The position numbers and the translations under genes were made by a program. Under the pieces are notes generated by a model that was not told the origin of the DNA, ran no database searches, and saw nothing but the letters and a program-made list of their open reading frames with translations. Shown one piece after another: positions 22,344 through 30,574 of a stretch of 35,004 nt of DNA. Every line of letters begins with the position of its first letter. Position 1 is the first letter of the stretch. The stretch comes from Candidatus Iainarchaeum sp. (GTDB lineage: Archaea > Micrarchaeota > Micrarchaeia > Anstonellales > Bilamarchaeaceae): the NCBI GenBank assembly GCA_028713495.1, contig JAQTOF010000005.1:1-35004 (forward strand), given 5' to 3'.

Positions 22344-23106
22344 TCTCAACAGGAAGCCCTGACTTTTCCGCGAACTCCTTTATCTTCTGCCGCTGCGGGG
22401 CGCTCGTCTCATCCTTGATGATGACGACCTTTGTTACCTGCTCCACACCCCTCTCCACAGCCTGCTTGAACATGCCCTCATCCATACCGTCTATGGCATA
22501 TTTCGGCGCGATATGGCCTATCGCGAGATTCGTTTCCAGCACAAGCTTCGTGAACACCTTCGAGTAATGCCCTCCGCCTGCACCGAACACGGTCCCGTAC
22601 GTCTCCTTATTATCCAGGCTCGCCATCACCGCATTGGCCACAGCTTCAGCAGCGCTCTCATCACGCCATTGCTCCTCTCCATTGCCTATCTCCACGAACA
22701 TTATCGGCGTATCGCATGTCGGTCCGTGATGGTCTGCCTCCAAAGATACCGGCCAGCCTATCCCGTCGCCCTGTTTCTTCAGCTCGATGATCAATGCCTT
22801 CAGCCTGGAAGCAGGTGCGATATTCAATGTCTTTGGTTCGCCGCCCAATCCTGCCTCGCCCCAGTTCCCAGGCACATGGGCTGTCAGCATCTTTCCAGGG
22901 GTCTTGCTCTTGTGGGTGCTCAGGACAAGGATCGGCTCCTTGAAATCCGTAGGCACCTCCAGCACTGTCGGCGCCTTTGTGTCGATCATCCTGACGCCGC
23001 CCCTGCGCCATTCGTTCTCGCTGATTTTCTCAAAACCGTGCTTCCCTATCAGCATCTCAGCGATATTCAAGCTGGCGATGTTGTTGGAAGTGAACAGGAT
23101 TATCAT
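22336..23106 (-). CDS. dtdA: D-aminoacyl-tRNA deacylase, archaeal type (DtdA/DTD2)
   Basis: Removes D-amino acids wrongly attached to tRNA. The 256-residue protein matches the archaeal/plant DTD2 (GEK1) family. Recognisable blocks are WPVSLEADHHGPTCDTPIMF, VEIGNGEEQWRDESAAEAVA, and GAGGGHYSKVFTKLVLETN followed by IGHIAPKYAID. The frame is open to 23232 but that part lies inside the upstream gene; ATG 23106 overlaps the kinase stop (ATGA) and starts the expected MIILFTSNNIASLNIAE. It is last in a PAP2-kinase-dtdA operon, and the link to lipid genes looks incidental. Confidence 0.93.
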   Translation of the reverse strand: MIILFTSNNIASLNIAEMLIGKHGFEKISENEWRRGGVRMIDTKAPTVLEVPTDFKEPILVLSTHKSKTPGKMLTAHVPGNWGEAGLGGEPKTLNIAPASRLKALIIELKKQGDGIGWPVSLEADHHGPTCDTPIMFVEIGNGEEQWRDESAAEAVANAVMASLDNKETYGTVFGAGGGHYSKVFTKLVLETNLAIGHIAPKYAIDGMDEGMFKQAVERGVEQVTKVVIIKDETSAPQRQKIKEFAEKSGLPVEII

Positions 23107-23660
23107 AAGGCCACCAGGAAGAACGCCACGCACGCGATCGGTATGGTAAGGTTGTCGTCTATCGCAGGGATGGTCTCTGCGATGGTCGCTACCAAAGCGA
23201 CCGGTATCGCTGTCGGGCCGACAAAATACCATGAGGCGAGGGATGTGAAGAAGAATGCCAGGGTGCCCTCGATCGTTTTCTTGCTGTTGTACGGCAGCCT
23301 GTTCTTCCCGAATCTTGTTCCAACCACTGTGGAAACGCTATCCCCTAGCGCCAGAATAAGCAAAGTCGCAGCGATCTGGCTGGTGTCTGTAAGGAAAGTG
23401 ATAGCTATCAGAGCGCCTGCTGCGTAGCATGCGGATCCCCAGCCAGGCACAGGCGCATCTTTCCTCTCGAACCTTTTCTCCAATCCCTCTATGATCGGCA
23501 CTGGTATCCCGAGCATCCTGAGATTTATCAGCAGGGTGCCGCCTACCAGCACAGCGAAGATGATTGCCATCGCAGCTTCTCTGCCGAAGGCGAGCAGGAT
23601 GGCTATGGCAATGATGCCTACAACAGCATGGAACGACTGCCTCTTGAGCTCAAAATCCAT
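23103..23660 (-). CDS. CTP-dependent lipid/polyprenol kinase-like membrane protein (DGK1/SEC59/VTE5-type)
   Basis: 185 residues and about six membrane helices. The diagnostic stretch LALGDSVSTVVGTRFGKNRL followed by PYNSKKTIEGT is the CTP-binding region shared by yeast Dgk1, dolichol kinase and phytol kinase. The substrate is uncertain. In archaea these proteins are candidates for phosphorylating dolichol or geranylgeraniol-type alcohols. ATG 23660 is chosen (MDFELKRQSFHAVVG) because AGGAGGCG lies just upstream; the frame is open to 23705. It overlaps the PAP2 gene by 11 bases and dtdA by four. Confidence 0.82.
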   Translation of the reverse strand: MDFELKRQSFHAVVGIIAIAILLAFGREAAMAIIFAVLVGGTLLINLRMLGIPVPIIEGLEKRFERKDAPVPGWGSACYAAGALIAITFLTDTSQIAATLLILALGDSVSTVVGTRFGKNRLPYNSKKTIEGTLAFFFTSLASWYFVGPTAIPVALVATIAETIPAIDDNLTIPIACVAFFLVAL

Positions 23661-24141
23661 CCTTTTTCGCCTCCTTGGCCCTGGTTGATTTCCATGCGAT
23701 ATCAACCAAGTAGTAAGACAGCAGAGCGACCGGCAAGGCGCCGACTATATCCTGGAAATAGTGCACGCCTAGGTTTAACCTTGTGAAACAGACAAAAAGC
23801 GCGAACAGCAGATAGAGCGGATATGTCCTCTTGTTCAGGAACGCTATCATCAAAGTGAATGCGGCGGTCGCATGCAGGCTTGGCAAAGCATAATCCTCAG
23901 GGCACCAATCCTGCCCTGCGCACGGCCTCTCCTCAGCCATCGCATACTTCAGCCCTGTGGCCAGAAGCAACGCAAGAGCAAGCGCGAGCATGACCTTCAG
24001 CCTCTTGCTCCATCTCATCTCTCCTATGAACAGGAAAGCCAGGATTACAAAGCCATAGACGAGCGAGTCGTCAAGAATCAGGCCGATGGTCCTGAGAAGC
24101 GGCTCGTTGACTGAAGCAGCCAGGACGGTTATGGCATCCAT
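23650..24141 (-). CDS. PAP2-family membrane phosphatase (probable polyprenyl-pyrophosphate phosphatase)
   Basis: 163 residues, five or six membrane helices. The three PAP2 catalytic motifs are intact: KYAMAEERPC (motif 1), PSLHATAA (motif 2) and TRLNLGVHYFQDIVG (motif 3, with catalytic His and Asp). Enzymes of this shape dephosphorylate lipid phosphates such as undecaprenyl or dolichyl pyrophosphate at the membrane. Together with the neighbouring CTP-dependent kinase and the glycan cluster, recycling of a polyprenyl carrier is a reasonable inference. A TATA box lies 26.5 nt from the start. Confidence 0.9.
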   Translation of the reverse strand: MDAITVLAASVNEPLLRTIGLILDDSLVYGFVILAFLFIGEMRWSKRLKVMLALALALLLATGLKYAMAEERPCAGQDWCPEDYALPSLHATAAFTLMIAFLNKRTYPLYLLFALFVCFTRLNLGVHYFQDIVGALPVALLSYYLVDIAWKSTRAKEAKKDGF

Positions 24142-24163
24142 CGGCCAATCCTCTCTTCATAGA

Positions 24164-24220
24164 TTTATAAAATAGAAGGCGGTCAAGCATTTTGGCCGTT
24201 CCTCCAGTTACGTTTATTAA
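24164..24220. promoter_or_regulatory. Divergent TATA boxes for the PAP2 operon and the lipoprotein gene
   Basis: TTTATAAA (24164-24171) is 26.5 nt from ATG 24141 on the minus strand. TTTATTAA (24213-24220) is 27.5 nt from ATG 24244 on the plus strand. Confidence 0.55.
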
Positions 24221-24243
24221 TACATAGTTACATCTATTACAAC

Positions 24244-25074
24244 ATGAGACTGAGGCACGAACGGCCAGTGACCAAATCAAACGCACGACCCGGTCTGGCA
24301 GCAAATGTACCCATAGCGGCGTCACTCTTATTCACGGCCTCGATAATCGGCTGTGCGAAGAACAGCGAACCAGTGAGCAGTCCTGCTTCGATACCATCAC
24401 AACAAACTGCAGCATCAGATGCCCAACTAACCAAACCAATGGCCAATCCGTTCTCTGGTCTTCAAGGCGACGGCCCATTCTTCGAACCTATCTGCCAAGC
24501 TCCTGAAAAAGAGAATAACGCGTCGCTTTCGTCTTCTACTCCAAAATCATATTCCGAATCGCTCGCTTCCCTTCGTAGTAGTGGTTTTGATGGCGCAGCA
24601 GATGCATTGGAAGGTCGGGCGAATCAGAAAAGCCAGAAGATGAAGATAGATGAGGAACGGGCGGTCAAGATATCAGATTACCTCCTCAACAAGCTTCCAA
24701 ACATGCCGAACGCGAGCGAATTGGAGAAGTTGATGCCGCGATCGGTAGTCGAGTTGGTTGTCGCAGTAGAAGAACGAGGGGTGTCGCAAGTAGAAGCAGA
24801 GAAAATCGCTGATTTCCTACTTCGCTTCACAGGAGCGATGCGTTTCCAGAACCTCAAACAGTTCGATTCCAATCATTCCCATGTCATAGGCAGGGACTGG
24901 GACCAGATCGACTACTCAGGGGAGGGTACAACCTGGCAGCAAAGGAAGAGGCAATGGACCAAGTTCGGAGTGGTCAGCTTCAAGGAAGCGCAATACATAC
25001 GGAACTATTTCGAAAGAGAGAAAGAGCTTGGGTATTTCACCAATATCTACAGGCCAGAAGGGCAGTGGCCCTAA
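24244..25074 (+). CDS. Unrecognised lipoprotein
   Basis: 276 residues. The long, basic N terminus (MRLRHERPVTKSNARPG) precedes a hydrophobic stretch and a lipobox-like IIGC with the candidate lipidated Cys at 37. A Ser/Pro/Ala-rich linker (about 40-100) follows, then a helical charged domain with two similar-looking helices (DEERAVKISDYLLNKLPNMP and SQVEAEKIADFLLRFTGAMR, each with a K-I-x-D-(Y/F)-L-L core). The C terminus is Trp-rich (DWDQIDYSGEGTTWQQRKRQ) and ends in RPEGQWP. I do not know a family with these traits. The stop codon shares bases with the GT2 stop on the other strand. Confidence 0.72.
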   Translation: MRLRHERPVTKSNARPGLAANVPIAASLLFTASIIGCAKNSEPVSSPASIPSQQTAASDAQLTKPMANPFSGLQGDGPFFEPICQAPEKENNASLSSSTPKSYSESLASLRSSGFDGAADALEGRANQKSQKMKIDEERAVKISDYLLNKLPNMPNASELEKLMPRSVVELVVAVEERGVSQVEAEKIADFLLRFTGAMRFQNLKQFDSNHSHVIGRDWDQIDYSGEGTTWQQRKRQWTKFGVVSFKEAQYIRNYFEREKELGYFTNIYRPEGQWP

Positions 25075-25730
25075 AGGCCGATTCGTTTCCTAATCAGGTA
25101 GATTCCGATATCTATACCATGGAATACAGTGAGTTTTGTCTCCCCTTTCCTGGTCCCATAGCTTATCGGGACCTCACAAAGCATCAGCTTCTTCTTGGCG
25201 CACTCGGTATAGAAATTAGCCTCAAGAGAGAAATGTCTCGCGTCTATATCCATCTTCTTGTAGGCGTCTTTCCTGAAAGCCCAGAAGCCTGAGCACACAT
25301 CGCTCACTGGCTTCCAGTAGAGCACATTCGCTATGGTCGTCAGTCCCATATTCCCGAGCCGGTTCGTGGTTCTCATGGCTCCTTTCTCTATATTCCCTTT
25401 GAACCGGCTTCCGACCACCACATCATAGTTTTCCAGGGCCTTCAGCAGCTTAGGTATCTCCTCTGGCGCATAACTCATATCCGAGTCCAGCAGCACTGCT
25501 GCATCGCTGTCTATCTCGGAAAAGGCCTTCTTTATGGCCAGGCCCTTGCCCTTCACATCCAGCGTTATGAGTTTTGCTCCTGCCTTCTCGGCTATCTCAA
25601 CCGTGCCATCAGTACTGCCGCTGTCCACTACGCAGATTTCATAAGAAGAATCGACTTTCCTCACACGTGCTATCATGTCAGCTATGGATTCGGCCTCATT
25701 GAGCGTCGGAAGCAGCACGCACACTTTCAT
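25071..25730 (-). CDS. Family 2 glycosyltransferase (DPM1-like)
   Basis: 219 residues. The GT-A fold is shown by the start VLPTLNEAESI, the nucleotide region CVVDSGSTDGT, the metal-binding D-S-D in VLLDSDMSYAPEEIPKL, and the acceptor region VSDVCSGFWAFRK. The closest well-known relatives are dolichyl-phosphate mannose or glucose synthases. No C-terminal membrane domain is fused. The start overlaps the stop of the GT-C-like membrane protein (ATGA). Dol-P-sugar synthase feeding a GT-C enzyme is a familiar pairing, so this protein may supply the lipid-linked sugar used by its neighbour. Confidence 0.9.
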   Translation of the reverse strand: MKVCVLLPTLNEAESIADMIARVRKVDSSYEICVVDSGSTDGTVEIAEKAGAKLITLDVKGKGLAIKKAFSEIDSDAAVLLDSDMSYAPEEIPKLLKALENYDVVVGSRFKGNIEKGAMRTTNRLGNMGLTTIANVLYWKPVSDVCSGFWAFRKDAYKKMDIDARHFSLEANFYTECAKKKLMLCEVPISYGTRKGETKLTVFHGIDIGIYLIRKRIGL

Positions 25731-27547
25731 CCTGCCACCTTGAATACGATGAACGCGTTGTTGCTCAGCTGCTGTTGCGGCTGGAACCTGCTGTCGATAA
25801 GAAGGCCGTTCAGTTTACCATTCACCTCATCCGGGGTGAAGCTCAACAGGCATGTTTGGTCTATCACTGTGTATTCATATCCATATTTTTTCAGGAAGTC
25901 GTAGTTGCCCTGTACGCTATCGTTTATCGACTGCATCTTGTAGTCTCTCACCTCAGTAACCCAGCCATATCCGAACAGCCCCATTCCATTGATCAGGTCC
26001 TCGTTATCACAGAATCCGAATACCTTGGTGTTCGCAGGCAAGGCCTTGAGACCGGCATAACCAGCCACCTGTTCATTTGAAACGAAGCTTGTCCCAGGAG
26101 GCCATGCCGAGGTCTCAACAACATATTTCGCTGATGCTGCCGTCATTATAAGCCCCAGCACGATCACACCTGCCACGACGCCGCCCCAGTTCTTCCCTGC
26201 TTTGTCAATGAGCCACGCCGTGCCCATGGCAGCCAGCACAGCAACAGGTATAGCCAGGAAAACCCAGAACCTGTGCGGCATCATCTTCAACGGCATGGCA
26301 TTGCCTTCCACGCCTATCATGCAGAAAACGAACCAGACAATCAGCGCAAGGCAAAGCCAGCGCTTATCGCCTTTCAATCCCTTCACTGCAATCGCAAGAC
26401 CCAAAACCATCAGGATCGTCACAACAATCCCCCATCCTGTGGGCTGGTCCATCTTCGAGGCGAATGGCGCATCAAGGAAGTCGTTTATCCCATAAACCAC
26501 ACCGCCGCTGGTATCTGGTGCTGCTTCGGTCACAAAACCGAGATTCAGTCCCATCTGCCCGAGCACACCTTCTGCGCCATACATCGCGAACATCGGAATC
26601 CAGAACAGCAACAAGGCGACCAAAAGCGCAAGCAGCGGAACCATAAATGCGTCCAACAAAGCAGTCGCCTTTCCAGCCGCACCCAATATGGCCGGTAGCC
26701 TTAACACAGCGACGTAAAGAAGGGTCATGACGAATATTATGCCTGCAACGGATGGCTGCGTCATAAAAACAGCTCCTAGCGTGACGACCCCCATGGCCAT
26801 CAGCGCTCGTTTCCCATCTCCCCCCTGTAGATATCTATCAAGGAAATAGAACGCAGGGAAAACAAGGAGCATCGCCAATGTCTGCGCCCATATGAAATGG
26901 CTCATGAATGACGGCAGGCAAGCGAGTATCGCAGTGGCCCAGAGCGCAGTTCTTCCATCAAACCGTTTCTTTGTCCAGCAGTAGAATAGTGGTATGACCA
27001 AACTAACAAGCAACGCATTGAAGAATTTCAGTGTGAACTGCAGCGCGCTCCCATCTACCTGGAAGATCGTGCCAAGCAGCACATCGAAGAACGGTGGATA
27101 CGGCGCCAGATAGTGTATCAGGGTCGTATCCGGCTGGATATATGTGCCGAATATGGAGACATATCGCACTGCAGTAGCATGGTTCCATGGGTCGTCATCC
27201 TCCAGCCATGGATAGTTGAACGCGCCAGTGGCATAGACGTAAAGGTGTATTAAGAAAAGCAGAAGTACAATGATCCAATCCCATTTTACTTCAGGCATCT
27301 TAAGCGAGACCATCTCTTTCCGCACGGCTAGTCCTATCAGTACGAGCGTTATAACTCCATAGACGTACCATATCGCGAGGTTAAAGAATCCAAGCACAGT
27401 GCTCAGCAAAACAAAAGCAGCCAGCCCGCTGGCGATATAGAGAAAGAAAGCCGCAATGCTATCCTCCTCCTTGATGCCTAGCAGTCTCCATAAGGCGAAT
27501 CCAAGGCCAAGACTTATGAGCGCGAAATAGATGAGCTGAAGTATCAT
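25727..27547 (-). CDS. Multi-pass GT-C-like glycosyltransferase
   Basis: 606 residues with roughly a dozen membrane helices and a small C-terminal extracytoplasmic domain of about 110 residues. The first external loop carries YPWLEDDDPWNHATAVRYV, the acidic loop expected in GT-C enzymes that use polyprenyl-phosphate sugars. I see no WWDYG-type motif, so it is not an obvious AglB/STT3 oligosaccharyltransferase. The frame is open to 27625, but ATG 27547 with GGTGGGGG just upstream starts at the first helix (MILQLIYFALISLGLGFAL). The 3' end overlaps the GT2 gene. The sugar and acceptor are unknown. Confidence 0.8.
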   Translation of the reverse strand: MILQLIYFALISLGLGFALWRLLGIKEEDSIAAFFLYIASGLAAFVLLSTVLGFFNLAIWYVYGVITLVLIGLAVRKEMVSLKMPEVKWDWIIVLLLFLIHLYVYATGAFNYPWLEDDDPWNHATAVRYVSIFGTYIQPDTTLIHYLAPYPPFFDVLLGTIFQVDGSALQFTLKFFNALLVSLVIPLFYCWTKKRFDGRTALWATAILACLPSFMSHFIWAQTLAMLLVFPAFYFLDRYLQGGDGKRALMAMGVVTLGAVFMTQPSVAGIIFVMTLLYVAVLRLPAILGAAGKATALLDAFMVPLLALLVALLLFWIPMFAMYGAEGVLGQMGLNLGFVTEAAPDTSGGVVYGINDFLDAPFASKMDQPTGWGIVVTILMVLGLAIAVKGLKGDKRWLCLALIVWFVFCMIGVEGNAMPLKMMPHRFWVFLAIPVAVLAAMGTAWLIDKAGKNWGGVVAGVIVLGLIMTAASAKYVVETSAWPPGTSFVSNEQVAGYAGLKALPANTKVFGFCDNEDLINGMGLFGYGWVTEVRDYKMQSINDSVQGNYDFLKKYGYEYTVIDQTCLLSFTPDEVNGKLNGLLIDSRFQPQQQLSNNAFIVFKVAG

Positions 27548-27587
27548 GTGCCCCCACCCAATTAATCTCCTGTGGTTTTTTAATGCC

Positions 27588-27628
27588 AATTCCACCGGCC
27601 TGTGACCGGTGGTCCCGAGCGCCACGTT
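27588..27628 (+). repeat. 41-bp repeat, copy 1, left of the methyltransferase gene
   Basis: Begins AATTCCACC and ends TCCCGAGCGCCACGTT. It matches copy 2 (28548-28588) at 36 of 41 positions. This copy contains CCACCGG-cctgtga-CCGGTGG, a perfect seven-base hairpin. It lies about 50 bases before the methyltransferase ATG and 41 bases from the GT-C start on the other strand. Confidence 0.75.
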
Positions 27629-27679
27629 GAGTATTATCTTTATATTCGCAGCGTGGTAATATCATTCTGGGTATTATCG

Positions 27680-28507
27680 ATGGATGATCAACTTGAAAAA
27701 AGGATCAAAGACGAGAACCGTATTTTACATGATTTCAGTGCAGACAGCTATGATAACTGGCCACCATATGTGACAAAGCAAAATAATCTTATGTTTTATA
27801 CCGACATTAAACTGATTAGTAAGTTGTTAGGCAAAGAGACCTTAACTGCATTGGAATGTGGGTGTGGGTCTGGTAAACTAACGCTAAATCTCGTGAACAA
27901 CGGTTTTCATGTCGATGCAGTCGATATCTCTTGTAAGATGGTTGATATTAATAGAGAAAAAATGAACCAATTCAATCTTCAAAAAACTCCGATTAACTTT
28001 CATGTTTCTGATGTTGACGAATTCCTAATCAAACCAGGTCATCAGTATGATTTGATCTGCTTCTCGGCAGTATTACACCACATCGGCGACTACCTCAAAA
28101 CTTTGAAATCCGCATGTACGCGCGTAAGTCGAGGTGGTTTTATCTATATCGGGGGAGAGCCCCAGCTACAAAAGGGCAAGACCTGGGTGCACAAATCTAT
28201 TGATTTTCTTTCTGACAAATCAATCATCGGCTATAAGTTCCTGAAGAATCCGGGAAACTCTATCCGCTTCGTTAAGCATGCTGTATTCAAACCAAAAACA
28301 GGTTCAAAAATCAATGTCACTCTGGCCGAATTCCATGCCGTAGATGGGGTTGATGACAAGCAGATCATCCAGCTTCTGAAGGACGAGGGTTTCAAGATTA
28401 TATGTCATGAACCGTTTTTACACCATCCATTTGAAATTTTTGAAATTACAAATCGGCTATATCGTGACGGCCCTAAAAATTTCAAGATAATCGCCCAGAA
28501 AAATTGA
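27680..28507 (+). CDS. Class I SAM-dependent methyltransferase
   Basis: 275 residues from MDDQLEKRIKDENR. Motif I is ALECGCGSGKLTLNLVNNGF, followed by VDAVDISCKMVDI with the SAM-ribose acid, and DLICFSAVLHHIGDY at the motif IV position. These are marks of small-molecule methyltransferases of the UbiE/Methyltransf_11 type; a sugar or lipid acceptor is plausible here. The start follows a TATA-like CTTTATATTC (27638-27647). The gene is much richer in A/T than its neighbours: 27961-28020 has 19 G/C of 60. It is bracketed by a 41-bp direct repeat. Both traits suggest recent acquisition. Confidence 0.88.
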   Translation: MDDQLEKRIKDENRILHDFSADSYDNWPPYVTKQNNLMFYTDIKLISKLLGKETLTALECGCGSGKLTLNLVNNGFHVDAVDISCKMVDINREKMNQFNLQKTPINFHVSDVDEFLIKPGHQYDLICFSAVLHHIGDYLKTLKSACTRVSRGGFIYIGGEPQLQKGKTWVHKSIDFLSDKSIIGYKFLKNPGNSIRFVKHAVFKPKTGSKINVTLAEFHAVDGVDDKQIIQLLKDEGFKIICHEPFLHHPFEIFEITNRLYRDGPKNFKIIAQKN

Positions 28508-28547
28508 CTCCTGCCCGATTAAAGCTTTCAAGTTAAGTTTAACGCCT

Positions 28548-28588
28548 AATTCCACCTGTCTGTGGTCGGTTGTCCCGAGCGCCACGTT
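28548..28588 (+). repeat. 41-bp repeat, copy 2, right of the methyltransferase gene
   Basis: Same boundaries as copy 1, with five substitutions, which weaken the internal hairpin. The last 16 bases (TCCCGAGCGCCACGTT) are identical in both copies. It lies 42 bases before the TTG start of the next gene. ATATTTAATA follows directly. Confidence 0.75.
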
Positions 28589-28630
28589 ACATATTTAATA
28601 TTCCTTGTGCATTCACATACGGTGTCTTGA

Positions 28631-29632
28631 TTGGAAAAGCGCTTTCAGCTCCTACTCAATCTTTTGCTATCAATAGCCCTCTTCGCGGTCATATTCTACC
28701 TGGTCGGCTTCGACAAGATAGCTACAGTCCTGGTCAGCGCCAAGCCAGAGTTCTTTGTTTTTGCCCTCATGGTCTATTTCGTCCTCAATCTGGTCATGGC
28801 CTATAGGGTGAAGATAGTTCTGGAGAGCATCGGAGATACACTCAGCACGTTCGAGGTGTTCAAATCAAGCCTTGCAGGCATGTTGGCGTCTGATTTCACC
28901 CCTGCCCGCATAGGCTACTTCTTCACTGCATTCTCGCTCTCTGCCAGGCACAAGATCCCGTTCGAGAAAACCCTTCTCTCAATATTCGGTCCGCAGCTCT
29001 TTGATTTCATGATAAAGGTGACATCTGCGGCCATACTCCTCTACCTCATAATCTCCATGGCTGGCGGCGACATCCTACTGAACGCCATCGTTCTCGCGGT
29101 TTTCGCAGGCGCCATAATCTCAGCCGCCCTCCTGGTCTTCTATCCGCCGCTCCTCAAACTCCTAGCGCCATTCGAATCGCTCCCACTGGTTCCGCATATC
29201 TTCAATTTCATCAGGAGGATGCACCTTCATTCGCACAAGGTCCTTGCTGTCAAGTGGAAGATCGCAGCTATCACAATCGTATGCTGGCTCATCAAGGGTC
29301 TGGAATGGCTCTTCCTCTCAAAGGCGGTCGGAATACAGCTTTCAGGAGACCTCATCAGCGACCTGCTATTCATGATGGTCTTCCAAGCAGCCCTTACCAT
29401 AATCCAGTTCTTGCCCATACCTACTTTGGCTGGTGCAGGAGCAAGCGAAGCAGGATTTGCAGCCGCTCTTCTTCCATTTGGAGTGCCATTGGAGACTGCT
29501 GTAACCTTTGGTTTCCTCACCAGGATAGTCATGATAGCCGTGGATTCGCTATCCCTTCCGGTGCTTCTTGACTATCTTCATCATCACAGCCTCGAGAGTT
29601 CCTTGGATAAGATATTCAAGCTGGAGCACTGA
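28631..29632 (+). CDS. UPF0104/LPG-synthase-TM-like membrane protein (possible glycolipid flippase)
   Basis: 333 residues with about eight membrane helices. Typical family stretches are FFVFALMVYFVLNLVMAYRV, the conserved loop LAGMLASDFTPARIGYFFTA and, near the end, IPTLAGAGASEAGFAAALLP. In archaea, relatives such as AglD lie in glycan clusters; flipping or transfer of a lipid-linked sugar is proposed but not settled. The start must be TTG 28631 or later, since an in-frame TGA lies at 28628-28630. GGTGT six bases upstream supports the TTG. It follows repeat copy 2. Confidence 0.85.
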   Translation: MEKRFQLLLNLLLSIALFAVIFYLVGFDKIATVLVSAKPEFFVFALMVYFVLNLVMAYRVKIVLESIGDTLSTFEVFKSSLAGMLASDFTPARIGYFFTAFSLSARHKIPFEKTLLSIFGPQLFDFMIKVTSAAILLYLIISMAGGDILLNAIVLAVFAGAIISAALLVFYPPLLKLLAPFESLPLVPHIFNFIRRMHLHSHKVLAVKWKIAAITIVCWLIKGLEWLFLSKAVGIQLSGDLISDLLFMMVFQAALTIIQFLPIPTLAGAGASEAGFAAALLPFGVPLETAVTFGFLTRIVMIAVDSLSLPVLLDYLHHHSLESSLDKIFKLEH

Positions 29633-29640
29633 CTTTTAAG
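29633..29640 (+). promoter_or_regulatory. TATA box for the epimerase gene
   Basis: CTTTTAAG, centred 26.5 nt before ATG 29663, overlapping the end of the upstream gene. Confidence 0.5.
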
Positions 29641-29662
29641 AGGTTGCAGGCTTATTCCCATC

Positions 29663-30574
29663 ATGAAGATCGCCGTAACCGGTGGTGCAGGATTCATAGG
29701 TTCGCATCTCTCCGATGCGCTTCTCTCAGAAGGTCATGAGGTCTATGTCATAGATAACCTCTCCTCTGGCTCAAAGGAGAACGTCCCTGAGAAAGCCGTG
29801 TTCATGAAAAGGGACATCCGCAATGACCTTTCCATGGAGCTCGAAGGGGTGGACGCAGTCTTTCATCTGGCTGCTGATCCCGAAGTCCGTTCCAGCGCCA
29901 CAAACCCGAAAAACTCGTTCGATATCAACGTCAGTGGGACGTTCAGCGTGTTCGAAGCCTGCCGGCAGGCTGATGTCAAAAGCATAATCCTCGCTTCCAC
30001 ATCCACTGTATATGGAGATGCGAAGGTCATTCCCACACCAGAAGATCATCCGTGCATTCCAATCAGCAACTACGGGGCTAGCAAACTAGCCTGCGAGGCA
30101 TATGTCTCTTCCTATGCCGCTTCCTATGGCATGAAAGGGACTTCTCTTCGCCTTGCTAACATCTTCGGTGAAAGGAGCAATCATGGAGTGATATTCGATT
30201 TCTATCATAAATTGAAGAAAAACCCGAATTCGCTAGAGATTTTGGGAGATGGGAAACAGGACAAGTCCTATCTGCACGTTTCGGATTGCATTTCAGCCAT
30301 TTTGACTGCATGGAAGAACCAGAAGGCCCAGTATGACGTGTTCAATGTCGGCAGTAAGGACAAGGTGAATGTGGATTCGCTTGCCCGCTTGGTCTGCGAG
30401 ATAATGGAAGTAGAAGCGAAGTTCAGCTATACCGGTACGAAGCGCGGATGGACTGGTGATGTGCCCCTGATGCTGCTCGACGTATCCAAGCTGGAGAAAC
30501 TTGGGTGGAAGCAGAAAGTTAGTTTTGAAAGTGGAGTGGAGAGATATTTGGAGTGGCTTGCAGGCTTAGCATAG
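29663..30574 (+). CDS. NAD-dependent nucleotide-sugar epimerase/dehydratase (GalE-like SDR)
   Basis: 303 residues of extended-SDR type. The NAD site is VTGGAGFIGSHL. The catalytic triad region shows STSTVYGDAKV and SNYGASKLACEAYV (Y-x-x-x-K). The C-terminal sugar-binding part has RLANIFGERSNHGVIFDF and GDGKQDKSYLHVSDC. The best guess is a UDP-glucose or UDP-N-acetylglucosamine 4-epimerase supplying sugars to the cluster; the exact substrate cannot be read from sequence. The 3' end overlaps the GT4 gene on the opposite strand by nine bases. Confidence 0.9.
   Translation: MKIAVTGGAGFIGSHLSDALLSEGHEVYVIDNLSSGSKENVPEKAVFMKRDIRNDLSMELEGVDAVFHLAADPEVRSSATNPKNSFDINVSGTFSVFEACRQADVKSIILASTSTVYGDAKVIPTPEDHPCIPISNYGASKLACEAYVSSYAASYGMKGTSLRLANIFGERSNHGVIFDFYHKLKKNPNSLEILGDGKQDKSYLHVSDCISAILTAWKNQKAQYDVFNVGSKDKVNVDSLARLVCEIMEVEAKFSYTGTKRGWTGDVPLMLLDVSKLEKLGWKQKVSFESGVERYLEWLAGLA

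Noticed and set aside
22513-23427. 304-codon plus-strand frame
   Set aside because: Shadow of dtdA and the lipid-kinase gene, both of which have recognisable family motifs.
24244-25074. Lipoprotein gene as part of the glycan cluster
   Set aside because: It has its own promoter and is convergent to the GT2 gene; no carbohydrate-related motif is visible.
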